A stretch of DNA of 64,000 nucleotides from Balanoglossus misakiensis (GCA_040954595.2 CM082583.2:434001-498000), one strand, 5' to 3'. Shown: positions 20,601-32,200, numbered from the stretch's first letter. The notes: generated by a model from the sequence alone, not told the origin. A program made the numbers and translations.

Positions 20601-22651
20601 GGATGCGTCACCGGATGATGAGGTAGGTACCATAACCGTCTATCGTCTTCTTTGTTTTCATCAGATACTTCTTTTGCATGACCTTGTACAATATAGTCTT
20701 GTATAGTTGTACTGTACTTTTCATGGAGATCTGGATCTTTAAGTAGACGTCTTTTGAGTAGGTTGAGTCGTTTCTCAGCTACATGCCTGTTATTTGGTAA
20801 GGCTGGTTCTTCAAATTTCCAAGGTAGCTTCAACTGATAGTGGCCATTTTGTTGACGGACAGATCGATCCATTATCGCCTTTGCCCTTCGGTCTTCTAAT
20901 GACATGCATTCTTTAGTATCCACTAGATTTTCGTTGAAGTCGGCATTGTACATCCTTTCCAATTGTGATGAAATGGACTCCATACCTTTGATAGAAGTAT
21001 CACTGTCGATGATCTGGTCCATATTGATACAGTTGATTGATGAGTTGGTTTCTTTCTTTCCTTTCATCGGCCCAATCAACGTCCATCCAAGTAATGTTCG
21101 GATTGCGTATGGTTGTTTTCTCCCGGCACGTCTTTCCTCCAGGACCCAGTGTGCTTCTGGAATGTCGTTACCGATCAGGATTGTGACTTCCTTGTTCTGC
21201 AATTCTGGTAATTCAACATCCTTCAGGTGAGACCATTCCTTCGTATCCTCTGCTGTTGGTATACTGTTTGCCGTTATGGGAAGTTTGTCCGTCGTCCATA
21301 CCTTATCAAGATGAACACTTTGATTTCTATGTAGACCTCGTACATCTAATTTAACTTCACGTCCATACTTCTTCGTTTCAGCATCGAGTGTGGAAAGTGT
21401 ATATGTAATGGGTTGTCCACCCAAACCAAGTCTGTCTGCTAGAGATGAGAGACATATTGTTGTGTCTGAACCATTGTCCAGGAATGCATAAGTTTCAATC
21501 TCTGCTCCTCCCTCCACTCCACTTACTCGGACTGGTACAACTTGTAGGCTGATACGTGGCTTGTTTGTCCTGGTTGCTTTACAATGAACGGTGTTACCGG
21601 CCCCATTGGTTACTTCAGAATTCCCGTCACTTTTCTCGTCTTTATTCTTCCCAAGACGTGTTGTGGGTGGAGCTGGTCTACCACTTCCACTGGGATACAC
21701 TTCATTTGACGACTGGCTAGGATGTGACGATACTGGGTGTAGTAATGGGTGGTGAAGTCTTCCACAGTCAGTTACTGGACAAAACAATCCACTTTTGCAG
21801 TTTTTAGCGAAGTGTCGAGGGGTTGCTTCCAGACAACAATCACAGAGGTTCTGTTTTCGCACAAACGTTTTCTTCTCCATGAACGACTTCCTGGCAAACT
21901 TCCGGCATCTCTGCAGTTGGTGTTGTCCTTGGCAGAAAAGACATTTAATTTCTCTCTTGGATTGGCAGTAGGGTTTGTCTTGCGTCTTGCCGTACATTTC
22001 ATGACTTACTTGTGTGGTCAAAGTAGTAGCCTTGGTGAATTGTTTGACCCTGGACTTTACGTCTCTCTCTGGTTCTGGTTTTGATCCAACCAACATCCCG
22101 AATCTTGTATTGGCCAAGGCTGCTCGCTTCTCCAAAAACGCTGTCAGATGGATGAATTCTGGTTCAATACCGGAGTAAATCATTCTTCCAGCTTCTTTTG
22201 CCCAATCTCCTTGTAGAAATGTAGGTAGGCGTCTCACTATCTTCTCCAATGTATCCATGGAGTTCAGATCAGCGGTGTATTTCATTTGGCTGGAACACAT
22301 ATGACAATTATTCATGTCACGTGCCAACTGTAGCAACTTTGATGTGTCCGTGGCCTTGATCTGTGGTCCCTTGACGACTTTGTCTATGGTGGCATGGACG
22401 ATCGTGTGTTTCTGGCCGAAATTCTGGTATAATATTTTCCTTGCTTCAGTGTAACCTTGTTCTGGAGGTAGAATCACACAGTTCTTGATTGCTTCTTTGG
22501 CTGGTCCAGTGCAGTATTGGATGAGATAAGCCAATCTAGTGCCATCATCGGTTGTTCCCTTTACAATGTTTATCTCAAAATTTCTGATGAACGTGGGGTA
22601 CACTACTGGGTCACCATTAAACGATAGGAATTCCCGCTTCGGCAAATTCAA
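17657..22651 (-). CDS. BEL/Pao pol polyprotein (distal gag, protease, RT, RNase H, integrase)
   Basis: The frame has about 1,664 codons with no internal stop. In order: a DUF1759-like gag region (residues 5-185); a CX2CX3HX4C knuckle (C237, C240, H244, C249) followed by further Cys/His clusters to about 305; an aspartic protease with D-N-G at 392-394 in place of the usual D-S/T-G; reverse transcriptase with D736 and YVDDF at 815-819; RNase H with D994, E1039, D1069 and D1115; integrase with D1370, D1432 and E1482; and a C-terminal DUF5641-like region (about 1590-1655). The integrase N-terminal finger keeps H1326 and H1331 but has no Cys before C1389, so the CxxC half is missing. The frame starts at TTG with no early ATG. 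It is open from 22,678 and overlaps gag by 26 nt in the +1 frame, so expression probably depended on frameshifting, or the break is a mutation. Confidence 0.93.
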   Translation of the reverse strand: MNLPKREFLSFNGDPVVYPTFIRNFEINIVKGTTDDGTRLAYLIQYCTGPAKEAIKNCVILPPEQGYTEARKILYQNFGQKHTIVHATIDKVVKGPQIKATDTSKLLQLARDMNNCHMCSSQMKYTADLNSMDTLEKIVRRLPTFLQGDWAKEAGRMIYSGIEPEFIHLTAFLEKRAALANTRFGMLVGSKPEPERDVKSRVKQFTKATTLTTQVSHEMYGKTQDKPYCQSKREIKCLFCQGQHQLQRCRKFARKSFMEKKTFVRKQNLCDCCLEATPRHFAKNCKSGLFCPVTDCGRLHHPLLHPVSSHPSQSSNEVYPSGSGRPAPPTTRLGKNKDEKSDGNSEVTNGAGNTVHCKATRTNKPRISLQVVPVRVSGVEGGAEIETYAFLDNGSDTTICLSSLADRLGLGGQPITYTLSTLDAETKKYGREVKLDVRGLHRNQSVHLDKVWTTDKLPITANSIPTAEDTKEWSHLKDVELPELQNKEVTILIGNDIPEAHWVLEERRAGRKQPYAIRTLLGWTLIGPMKGKKETNSSINCINMDQIIDSDTSIKGMESISSQLERMYNADFNENLVDTKECMSLEDRRAKAIMDRSVRQQNGHYQLKLPWKFEEPALPNNRHVAEKRLNLLKRRLLKDPDLHEKYSTTIQDYIVQGHAKEVSDENKEDDRRLWYLPHHPVTHPMKPEKVRVVFDCAAKCGGTSLNDQLLQGPDLTNSLVGVLLRFRQYPVAVVADIKQMFHQVHVDPEDCDVLRFLWWPNGDLTKEPVDHQMLVHLFGATSSPSCSAYALRRTADDNRSNFDSDIIDAVYRNFYVDDFLKSVLAVDTAKRLITEVSALLSNGGFHLTKWISNCTEVLSSIPSEERAPSVMNLDLEDLPVDRALGVQWDIQEDTMSFRVGKESKSETRRGILSVVASVYDPLGFVAPFVLPAKRLLQELCKEGCGWDEAIPVKYLVVWREWLQKLPMLKAMVIPRCYTPPGFGQPQSIEIHHFCDASTEGYGVVSYLRFTDKGGNFPCSLVTGKSRVAPLKTITVPRLELTAATVAVKVSKQIKEELQFPIHRERFWTDSTIVIQYICSSTRRFKTFVANHLQLIHDATLPSQWHHVPSQLNPADCASRGITLKAAKAKSKLWFEGPEFLWKSEGNWPTQPTDLPRISDEDNELKMAKVCAVVNSNQTDDTDIIHSLIHRFSSWYKLCKSVAWILRYKKYLRARIENGGNGKVPVGALTVSEVSDATLEVIRVVQRKAFPKEISTQLKNPSRKPDSEGYTSPLCRLSPIYKDGIIHVGGRLNNAPIDETTKHPIILPHNHQVTELIVQFFHEQEGHVGTTHVLSRIRKEYWILRGQATVRRIPTPRVTPGESAFAAVGIDFFGPPKVKWRKGTSKRYGCIFTCLAIRAVHIEVTHSLSTDSFIQAVWRFVSRRGPPKTVYSDNGTNFQGAETEIKEALASWNQEKITDSLRKRDIQWYFNAPAASHTGGVWERMIRSVRKILRALVGNQLIDDETLLTVLAEVEKIINDRPLTRQSDDPNDLEALTPNSLLLLRPNPCTSPADTVTTSTANHRRNQANLIANSFWKRWLHEYLPSLQQRQKWLKPKRNLTVGDLVIVVEENIPRGQWSKGLVQQTYPDQYGNVRQVLVKTETGRLRRDVRKLCLLEESSTRITP

Positions 22652-22652
22652 A

Positions 22653-23834
22653 CTAGTTACAAGTGCTTGCGTGGCTTCTTATCATACTCTGTAGGATTTC
22701 GTGTTGCCCATCCCGCAATGGACTTGGTTCATTTCTATAAAGTTGTTCCCCAATATTGTGGTCCACGGGCTGCCATTCTGGTGCATTCGGATTTAATGCT
22801 GCCACATTGCCCTCCAACTGTTTCACATTTTCGGACAGCGGTCTGTCTTTAAGCAAAGTTGTTATTGTGTTGAACTGGGAAACTTCTACTGGGGGACCAC
22901 TCGACAATACATGGGGGTGATAATCTTGAAAAGACTGGAAATACCTGTCAATCTTCTCACTTGGACTGGTCATCTTTGCTTCACTTGTATCAACAGAATA
23001 TTCTTCGGAATGAAACGAAGTTCCCTCTTCTGCTAATTCAGCCTCCATTTCAGCCTGTTTTAACTTCTGTTGAACGTCTAGAATCTTCAATGTTGACTGC
23101 ATCTTTATTTCTTCTTCTCGAAGTCGCAGATCACGAAGCTTGGCTTTGGCTTCTTCTTCTTGCTGTATCTTTTCAAGTTCAAGCTGGGTTTCCAATATCT
23201 TCCTTCTTGCAATTCTTGAAGCTCGACTTGCCTTTGAACTCGATAAAGAACATATATTACTTGTCTGCCGGTTACCATTTCCATAAGACGTTTGACTATG
23301 TGATTTCTTTTTTACAGATTTTACCTGGTCCTTGGTAGAGTGACATGAATTTTTGGAAGCCGCTGAACCGTTGACATCATCCTCTTGTGAAGCTGGTGGC
23401 ACTTCTGGCTCCAACCCACGTGACGGAGTTGTTATCGTGATTCGATGAGACGAAATCCAGTTCTTCAGGCGTTGTTCCAGACACTCTTTTCTGTTAACTT
23501 CAGATTCGTGTTCAAGTCGTACACTTTCTTGTTCGGACCTTGAAAGATGTTTCTGATATTCATAACAAGTATTTGTATATGAAGTAAAAATCCTATCCAA
23601 GTCTTCTTTCTTTTTGGTAACTGCTTGGTAGTCAGGCGACGACATTAACATGGTCTCTACATCCATGTAAATACGTGTCATATGGCCGCGGTAAGCGATA
23701 ATTGATCTCCTTAATTTGGGAACTAAATTTTCTTCTCTTGTTGAGCTAGCTGTTTTTGATGAACTGCTACTCTTGACGGAGACAGGGCCTGGTGCTGCTG
23801 GAACGTGGAACATCTCGTCGTTTCCAGTTGCCAT
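22653..23834 (-). CDS. BEL/Pao gag-like protein, N-terminal part
   Basis: The frame codes for 393 residues from an ATG at 23,834. The N-terminus is Ser-rich (22-32). Residues 38-95 look helical. A Ser/Lys-rich stretch (155-205) follows, then a strongly charged predicted coiled coil at about 203-271, rich in Glu, Lys, Arg and Leu. The C-terminal 120 residues have no motif I recognise. There is no Cys/His knuckle here; that lies in the pol frame. By position and composition it is the first part of gag, which would form the particle with the DUF1759-like region now at the start of pol. The TAG stop is at 22,655-22,653. Families of this type often carry both parts in one frame, so the split may be programmed or a one-base lesion. 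Confidence 0.8.
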   Translation of the reverse strand: MATGNDEMFHVPAAPGPVSVKSSSSSKTASSTREENLVPKLRRSIIAYRGHMTRIYMDVETMLMSSPDYQAVTKKKEDLDRIFTSYTNTCYEYQKHLSRSEQESVRLEHESEVNRKECLEQRLKNWISSHRITITTPSRGLEPEVPPASQEDDVNGSAASKNSCHSTKDQVKSVKKKSHSQTSYGNGNRQTSNICSLSSSKASRASRIARRKILETQLELEKIQQEEEAKAKLRDLRLREEEIKMQSTLKILDVQQKLKQAEMEAELAEEGTSFHSEEYSVDTSEAKMTSPSEKIDRYFQSFQDYHPHVLSSGPPVEVSQFNTITTLLKDRPLSENVKQLEGNVAALNPNAPEWQPVDHNIGEQLYRNEPSPLRDGQHEILQSMIRSHASTCN

Positions 23835-23839
23835 GACTT

Positions 23840-24541
23840 TCTAATGTATATGCTAGTACACGGTTACACCAGGTTTCAGTCCAACGTCATCTGAGAACTA
23901 TGTAGGATCCAATTCCTACTTGCATGGGCCCCTCGACACTCGTGTTGTATAAAAATTCTCCTTTTATTTTACTCTCTACGAGGAGCAAACTGTTCGGTGC
24001 ATACAAAATAGACCGTGCACGACGTAATAACACGGTTCTAATACTGGTATAACACTGGTATAACACGGGTACAACACGGTTATGTATAAACAAATACATA
24101 GGCGAAATAAATTCAAGTAAGTATTCAAAGGTAAATGTAAAATGCCGATACAGAAGTTCAAACTCAATTACAAAGCAAATTCCAAAAATACAGCGTTTAC
24201 AGGTAAGTAAATTCAAATCAATTCTATTCAATCGCTCAAAATTAATGGTTTATAAATGAAGTAGTCTGCGTCCTGGATAGTCGCTGCTTCTGTTGAAAGA
24301 CCGCTCTGTATCGCTAAATAAAACAGTCTTACCTCAGATGGTGACGCTTTTAGGGGCTCAAAAAGCATGCAGTGCAGTGGTCACAAACATGTAGCCTAGA
24401 AGGCCTGACGTGGCAAAATGAAAACTTGCACACTGGCGAGGTGCCAATTTATAGTGAAAAGGAAATTTGCATATTGGATAACCACTATGTGCATGTGCAC
24501 CTGCACACACAGCCATCCAATCAGGGAGGACTGCACTTACA
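23840..24541 (-). promoter_or_regulatory. Presumptive BEL 5' LTR and leader
   Basis: This 700-bp non-coding stretch lies between gag and the satellite edge. In element orientation it begins TGTAAG, has CCAAT-type motifs (ATTGG near 24,517 and CCAAT near 24,475), an octamer-like ATGCAAAT (about 24,467-24,474), TATAAA (24,453-24,448), and AATAAA (23,968-23,963). This is the order expected of an LTR promoter and polyadenylation region. With no second LTR for comparison, its 3' boundary and the primer-binding site cannot be fixed. A weak TGG-initial candidate lies at 23,871. Confidence 0.55.
24020..24085 (-). repeat. Short tandem motif in the BEL leader
   Basis: Degenerate copies of an 11-12-bp motif related to CCGTGTTATAC (element orientation) occur four to five times in succession. 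A minor tandem repeat inside the presumptive LTR or leader. Confidence 0.6.
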
Positions 24542-25857
24542 CCGGCTCTATATGACACAGACTGGCGTAAGTTATCAACGGTGATTACGTCGGATTTCCT
24601 ACGGCCTGGTTTAGCTGAAGCTAAAGACGTTGGCTAATCGGGCAAACCGAAGAGGGAAAGTCACAGCGGGTCAACACTCGACATTTGTTCGGGTAGGACT
24701 GCATTATTGCCTGTCAATTTATAGAGAAAGCCCGAATTTTACCAGGGCGTTTCAAACACCGACGTTAGTTGGGGGCACGGCCTGCAGTACTGCCGGGTAA
24801 GCTGACATCGGCGTACCGCATATAATGTAGGGGGGGGGGGGGAAACAGAACGGTTCAATACTACATTTATTAGATATCAGCTAATTTTGGACAATCATCT
24901 AAAATCTAAATCATTTTTTCATATTTGGATATCTGATGATGTATGAAATTTCCATCATATGTAAAAATGGTGCTGATTATAAAAAATGCACTCTGAATGA
25001 GCTGATTTAATACAAAATTGCGTTTTATTCGTTTTTGCACCAAAAAGGTCATTTTTAGGCAAAACATTCTTTATTTTTTTAATTCGGTGACCTCATCATA
25101 TATAAACAATTGCTTGCATGTTAAAAGTTTTTATGACTTTTAAAAGCAGTGACACTGGCGGCATTCAACACGAAAATAACAATTTTAACCACAATTTGGT
25201 CAAAATGGTAAATTTTTGAAAATTACAAAAAATACCTGTTTTCTACATTTTCGGAAATCTGATGGAGTATAGAATGCTCTTCGTATATATATATCGATAC
25301 CAATTCCACAAAAGACCGTCTAATTTGGCTCACTGCAGACAAAATTGCGTTTTACCAAATTTACCTTGAAAATGTCATTTTTAGAAAAAGAAAAAAAAAA
25401 CACCTTTGTTCTTCGAATTTGGTGCCCTGATCATATATGACATGTTGATTGTATGTTAAAACTTTCGACCACTCCAAAAATGCAGAGATATTGACGGAAT
25501 TCAAGAAAAAATAGCCATTTTGGCCATATTTTGACAAAAATGGTAAATTTTTAAAAAATCATCAAAAAATAAACTCTTTTCTTCATTTTCGGAAATAGTA
25601 TGGAGCATGAAGTGTCGTTCTCTTGTAAAAAGTGCTGCAAATTCCAGAAAAGGCAGTATAATTTGAATCACCCAAGACAAAATTACCCTTTTCGACTTTT
25701 TTTCGAACAATTGTCTTTTTTACAAAATAAATAAGAATAAATTCTTTTCTTAGTTTGAAACGGGTAGAGATACTTTCCACACGGGTTTTCTAACAATGAA
25801 TTCCCGTTCATCAACTCAGATTTCCTACAGCATAAGTCGGCTAAAATCCTGACTATG
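24542..25857 (+). repeat. Last left-arm satellite unit
   Basis: Satellite resumes at CCGGCTCTATATGACAC. The monomer run is almost gone: monomer 9 breaks at GGTTTAGCTGAAGC and joins the end of monomer 11 (TAAAGACGTTGGCTAA). The linker, a poly-G of about 13 at 24,830, and a full AT cassette follow. Private variants here (ATACCAATTCCAC, AATTTTAACCAC, GCTTGCATG) recur in the first right-arm unit, so the two units facing the inversion point are sister copies. Confidence 0.9.
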
Positions 25858-25870
25858 AAATGGCTATTTT
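25510..25870. repeat. Centre of the two-armed inverted repeat
   Basis: At about 25,853-25,858 the sequence changes from orientation A (GGCTAAAATCCTGAC) to orientation B (AAATGGCTATTTTTTC). The right-arm sequence starting at 25,858 is the reverse complement of left-arm sequence ending at about 25,517. The centre is therefore a roughly 340-bp unpaired spacer between arms that each extend many kilobases, interrupted by insertions. An assembly fold-back cannot be excluded from sequence alone. Confidence 0.85.
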
Positions 25871-28800
25871 TTCTTGAATTCCGTCAATATCTCTGCATTT
25901 TTGGAGTGGTCGAAAGTTTTAACATACAATCAACATGTCATATATGATCAGGGCACCAAATTCGAAGAACGAAGGTTTTTTTATTTTATTTTTCTAAAAA
26001 TGACATTTTCAAGGAAAATTTGGTAAAACGCAATTTTGTCTGCAGTGAGCCAAATTAGACGGTCTTTTGTGGAATTGGTATCGATATATATATACGAAGA
26101 GCATTCTATACTCCATCAGATTTCCGAAAATGTAGAAAACAGGTATTTTTTGTAATTTTCAAAAATTTACCATTTTGACCAAATTGTGGTTAAAATTGTT
26201 ATTTTCGTGTTGAATGCCGCCAGTGTCACTGCTTTTAAAAGTCATACAAACTTTTAACATGCAAGCAATTGCTTATATATGATCAGGTCACCGAATTAAA
26301 AAAATAAAGAATGTTTGCCTAAAAATGACCTTTTTGGTGCAAAAACGAATAAAACGCAATTTTGTATTAAATCAGCTCATTCAGAGTGCATTTTTTATAA
26401 TCAGCACCATTTTTACATATAATGGAAATTTCATACATCATCAGATATCCAAATATGAAAAAATGATTTAGATTTTAGATGATTGTCCAAAATTAGCTGA
26501 TATCTAATAAATGTAGTATTGAACCGTTCTGTCCCCCCCCCCCCTACATTATATGCGGTACGCCGATGTCAGCTTACCCGGCAGTACTGCAGGCCGTGCC
26601 CCCAAATAACGTCGGTGTTTGAAACGCCCTGGTTAAATTCGGGCTTTCTCTATAAATTGACAGGCAATAATGCAGTCCTACCCGAACAAATGTCGAGTGT
26701 TGACCCGCTGTGACTTTCCCTCTTCGGTTTGCCCGACTTAGCCAACGTCTTTGTACTAATGTGTCGGGTCTTTTGCAGAGCCAGGCCGAAGGAAATCCGA
26801 CTTGATCACCGTTGCTAACGAACGCTAGTGTCTGTCATGGTGTGCCGGGGTTTTAGTCGAGCCAGGCCGTAGGAGATCTGACTTGATCATCGTGGTCAAT
26901 GTACGCGTGTTTCCGCTCTAAAGTGCCGGGGCTTCAGCTAAACCATGCCGTAGGAAATCTGGCGTAATCACCGTTGATAACTCACGCCAGTCTGTGTCAT
27001 ATAGAGCCGGTGCACCAGCCGAGTCACGCCGTAGGAAATCTGACTTGATCAACGTGGTCAATGTACGCCTGTTTCTGCTCTAAAGTGCCGGGGCTTCAGC
27101 TGAGCCAGGCCGTAGGAAACCCGACGTGATTACCGTTGTTAACTTACGCCAGTCTGTGTCCTATATATAGTGCCGGGGCATCAGCCGTGCCAGGCCGAAG
27201 GAAATGTGAGTAGATCAACGTGGTCTCTGTACGCGTGTTTCTGCTCTAGAGTGTCAGGGCTTTAGCAAAGCCATGCCGTAGGAAATCTGACTTGATCAAC
27301 ATTGCTAACGAACGCTAGTGTCTGTCATAGTGTGCCGGGGTTTTAGTCGAGCCAAGCCGTAGGAGATCAGACTTGATCAACGTGGTCTCTGTACGCGTGT
27401 TTCTGCTCTAGAGTGCCGGGGCTTTATCCAACCCATGCCGTTGAAAATCTGACTTGATCACCGTTGCTAACGTACGCTAGTGTCTGTCATATTGTGACGA
27501 GATTTAGCCGAGCCAGGCCGTAGAAAAATCGACTTGTTCAACGTTATCAGTGTGCAACTGTTTCTGCTCTAGAGTGTCAGGGTTTTAGCCGACTTATGCT
27601 GTAGGAAATCTGAGTTGATGAACGGGAATTCAATGTTAGAAAACCCGTGTAGAAAGTGTCTCTACCCGTTTGAAACTAAGAAAAGAATTTATTCTTATTT
27701 ATTTTTTAAAAAAGACAATTTTTCGAAAACAAGTCGAAAATGGTAATTTTGTCTTGGGTGATTCAAATTATACCACATTTTCTGGAATTTGCAGCACTTT
27801 TTACAAGAGAACGACACTTCATGCTCCATAATATTTCCGAAAATGAAGAAAAGAGTTTATTTTTTATGATTTTTTAAAAATGTACCATTTTGTCAAAATA
27901 TGGCCAAAATGGCTATTTTTTCTTGAATTCCGTCAATATCTCTGCATTTTTGGAGTGGTGGAAAGTTTTAACATACAATCAACATGTCATATATGATCAG
28001 GGCACCAAATTCGAAGAACGAAGGTTTTTTTATTTTATTTTTCTAAAAATGACATTTTCAAGGAAAATTTGGTAAAACGCAATTTTGTCTGCAGTAAGCC
28101 AAATTAGACGGTCTTTTGTGGAATTTGTATCGATATATATATACGAAGAGCATTCTATACTCCATCAGATTTCCGAAAATGTAGAAAACAGGTATTTTTT
28201 GTAATTTTCAAAAATTTACCATTTTGACCAAATTGTGGTTCAAATTGTTATTTTCGTGTTGAATGCCGCCAGTGTCACTGCTTTTAAAACTCATAAAAAC
28301 TTTTAACATGCAAGCAATTGCTTATATATGATCAGGCCACCGAATTAAGAAAATAAAGAATGTTTTGCCTAAAAATGACCTTTTTGGTGCAAAAACGAAT
28401 AAAACGCAATTTTTGTATTAAATCAGCTCATTCAGAGTGCATTTTTTATAATCAGCACCATTTTTACATAAATTGGAAATTTCATACATCATCAGATATC
28501 CAAATATGAAAAAATGATTTAGATTTTAGATGATTGTCCAAAATTAGCTGATATCTAATAAATGTAGTATTGAACCGTTCTGTTCCCCACCCCCCCTACA
28601 TTATATGCGGTACGCCGATGTCAGCTTACCCGGCAGTACTGCAGGCCGTGCCCCCAAATAACGTCGGTGTTTGAAACGCCCTGGTTAAATTCAGGCTTTC
28701 TCTATAAATTGACAGGCAATAATGCAGTCCTACCCGAACAAATGTCGAGTGTTGACCCGCTGTGACTTTCCCTCTTCGGTTTGCCCGACTTAGCCAACGT

Positions 28801-29261
28801 CTCTGTACTAATGTGTCGGGTCTTTTGCAGAGCCAGGCCGAAGGAAATCCGACTTGATCACCGTTGCTAACGAACGCTAGTGTCTGTCATGGTGTGCCGG
28901 GGTTTTAGTCGAGCCAGGCCGTAGGAGATCTGACTTGATCATCGTGGTCAATGTACGCGTGTTTCCGCTCTGAAGTGCCGGGGCTTCAGCTAAACCATGC
29001 CGTAGGAAATCCGACGTAATCACCGTTGATAACTTACGCCAGTCTGTGTCATATAGAGCCGGTGCACCAGCCGAGTCACGCCGTAGGAAATCTGACTTGA
29101 TCAACGTGGTCACTGTACGCCTGTTTCTGCTCTAGAGTGCCGGGGCTTCATCTGAGCCAGGCCGTAGGAAACCCGACGTGATTACCGTTGTTAACTTACG
29201 CCAGTCTGTGTCCTATATATAGTGCCGGGGCATCAGCCGTGCCAGGCCGAAGGAAATGTGA

Positions 29262-32200
29262 GTAGATCAACGTGGTCTCTGTACGCGTGTTTCTGCTCTA
29301 GAGTGCCGGGGCTTTATCCGAGCTATGCCGTAGAAAATCTGACTTGATCACCGTTGCTAACTTACGCTAGTGTCTGTCATATTGTGACGGAGATTTAGCC
29401 GAGCCAGGCCGTAGAAAAATCGACTTGTTCAACGTTACCAGTGTGCAACTGTTTCTGCTCTAAAGTCTCAGGGTTTTAGCCGACTTATGCTGTAGGAAAT
29501 CTGAGTTGATGAACGGAAATTCAATGTTAGAAAACCCGTGTGGAAAGTATCTCTACCCGTTTGAAACTAAGAAAAGAATTTATTCTTATTTTTTTTCTAA
29601 AAATGACATTTTCAAGGAAAATTTGGTAAAACGCAATTTTGTCTGCAGTGAGCCAAATTAGATTGTCTTTTGTGGAATTTGTATCGATATATACATACGA
29701 AGAGCATTCTATACTCCATCAGATTTCCGAAAATGTAGAAAACAGGTATTTTTTGTAATTTTCAAAAATTTACCATTTTGACCAAATTATGGCTAAAATT
29801 GTTATTTTCGTGTTGAATGCCGCCAGTGTCACTGCTTTTAAAAGTCATAAAAACTTTTAACATACAAGCAATTGTTTATATATGATCAGGTCACCGAATT
29901 AAAAAAAATAAAGAATGTTTGGCCTAAAAATGACCTTTTTGGTGCAAAAACGAATAAAACGCAATTTTGTATTAAATCAGCTCATTCAGAGTGCATTTTT
30001 TATAATCAGCACCATTTTTACATATATTGGAAATTTCATACATCATCAGATATCCAAATATGAAAAAATGATTTAGATTTTAGATGATTGTCCAAAATTA
30101 GCTGATATCTAATAAATGTAGTATTGAACCGTTCTGTCCCCCCCCCCCTACATTATATGCGGTACGCCGATGTCAGCTTACCCGGCAGTACTGCAGGCCG
30201 TGCCCCCAAATAACGTCGGTGTTTGAAACGCCCTGGTTAAATTCGGGCTTTCTCTATAAATTGACAGGCAATAATGCAGTCCTACCCGAACAAATGTCGA
30301 GTGTTGACCCGCTGTGACTTTCCCTCTTCGGTTTGCCCGACTTAGCCAACGTCTTTGTACTAATGTGTCGGGTCTTTTGCAGAGCCAGGCCGAAGGAAAT
30401 CCGACTTGATCACCGTTGCTAACGAACGCTAGTGTCTGTCATGGTGTGCCGGGGTTTTAGTCGAGCCAGGCCGTAGGAGATCTGACTTGATCATCGTGGT
30501 CAATGTACGCGTGTTTCCGCTCTAAAGTGCCGGGGCTTCAGCTAAACCATGCCGTAGGAAATCCGACGTAATCACCGTTGATAACTTACGCCAGTCTGTG
30601 TCATATAGAGCCGGTGCACCAGCCGAGTCACGCCGTAGGAAATCTTACTTGATCAACGTGGTCAATGTACGCCTGTTTCTGCTCTAGAGTGCCGGGGCTT
30701 CAGCTGAGCCAGGCCGTGGGAAACCCGACGTGATTACCGTTGTTAACTTACGCCAGTTTGTGTCCTATATATAGTGCCGGGGCATCAGCCGTGCCAGGCC
30801 GAAGGAAATGTGAGTAGATCAACGTGGTCTCTGTACGCGTGTTTCTGCTCTAGAGTGCCAGGGCTTTAGCCAAGCCATGCCGTAGGAAATCTGACTTGAT
30901 CAACGTTGCTAACGAACGCTAATGTCTGTCATAGTGTGCCGGGGTTTTAGTCGAGCCAAGCCGTAGGAGATCAGACTTGATCAACGTGGTCTCTGTACGC
31001 GTGTTTCTGCTCTAGAGTGCCGGGGCTTTATCCAACCCATGCCGTAGAAAATCTGACTTGATCACCGTTGCTAACGTACGCTAGTGTCTGTCATATTGTG
31101 ACGGAGATTTAGCCGAGCCAGGCCGTAGAAAAATCGACTTGTTCAACGTTACCAGTGTGCAACTGTTTCTGCTCTAGAGTGTCAGGGTTTTAGCCGACTT
31201 ATGCTGTAGGAAATCTGAGTTGATGAACGGGAATTCAATGTTAGAAAACCCGTGTGGAAAGTATCTCTACCCGTTTGAAACTAAGAAAAGAATTTATTCT
31301 TATTTATTTTGTAAAAAAGACAATTTTTCGAAAAAAAGTCGAAAAATTGCAATTTTGTCTTGGGTGATTCAAATTATACCGCCTTTTCTGGAATTTGCAG
31401 CACTTTTTACAAGAGAACGACACTTCATGCTCCATAATATTTCCGAAAATGAAGAAAAGAGTTAATTTTTTATGATTTTTCAAAAAAATTTACCATTTTT
31501 GTCAAAATATGGCCAAAATGGCTATTTTTCTTGAATTCCGTCAATATCTCTGCATTTTTGGAGTGGTCGAGAGTTTTAACATACAATCAACATGTCATAT
31601 ATGATCAGGGCACCAAATTCGAAGAATAAAGGTTTTTTTATTTTTTTTTCTAAAAATGAAATTTTCAAGGAAAATTTGGTCAAACGCAATTTTGTCTGCA
31701 GTGAGCCAAATTAGACGGTCTTTTGTGGAATTTGTATCGATATATACATACGAAGAGCATTCTATACTCCATCAGATTTCCGAAAATGTAGAAAACAGGT
31801 ATTTTTTGTAATTTTCAAAAATTTACCATTTTGACCAAATTGTGGCTAAAATTGTTATTTTCGTGATGAATGCCGCCAGTGTCACTGCTTTTAAAAGCCA
31901 TAAAAACTTTTAACACACAAGCAATTGTTTATATATGATCAGGTCACCGAATTAAAAATATAAAGAATGTTTGGCCTAAAAATGACCTTTTTGGTGCAAA
32001 AACGAATAAAACGCAATCTTGTATTAAATCAGTTCATTCAGAGTGCATGTTTTATAATAAGCACCATTTTTACATATAATGGAAATTTCATACATCATCA
32101 GATATCCAAATATGAAAAAATGATTTAGATTTTAGATGATTGTCCAAAATTAGCTGATATCTAATAAATGTAGTATTGAACCGTTCTGTCCCCCCCCCCC

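Larger units (their letters stand above)
17619..24541 (-). mobile_element. BEL/Pao LTR retrotransposon, 3' truncated
   Basis: Read on the minus strand, the element has a presumptive 5' LTR and leader (24,541 to about 23,835), a gag-like frame (23,834-22,653), then a long pol frame (22,651-17,657). The right edge reads TGTAAGTGCAG in element orientation, a canonical TG start. The left edge comes only 38 bp after the pol stop, so no 3' LTR is present. Satellite monomer sequence flanks both sides, but 11-16 bp of the monomer are missing between the edges and no target-site duplication is visible. The insertion has therefore been trimmed, or recombined after integration. Family assignment rests on the domain order in pol. 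Confidence 0.9.

Noticed and set aside
21749-22084. Antisense frames of 60-110 codons opposite BEL pol and gag
   Set aside because: They are shadows of the long coding frames on the other strand.
23861-23871. tRNA primer-binding site for the BEL element
   Set aside because: A TGG-initial stretch exists in element orientation, but the following bases do not match a tRNA 3' end I recognise, and without a second LTR the expected position is unknown.
28877-29113. 78-codon frame through 81-bp monomers with a 27-residue periodicity
   Set aside because: 81 bp is 27 codons, so any open frame repeats in phase. The frame opens here only because a TAG present in sister monomers is CAG. Two stops per 54 codons is about what chance predicts, so it is not evidence of an ancestral repeat protein.
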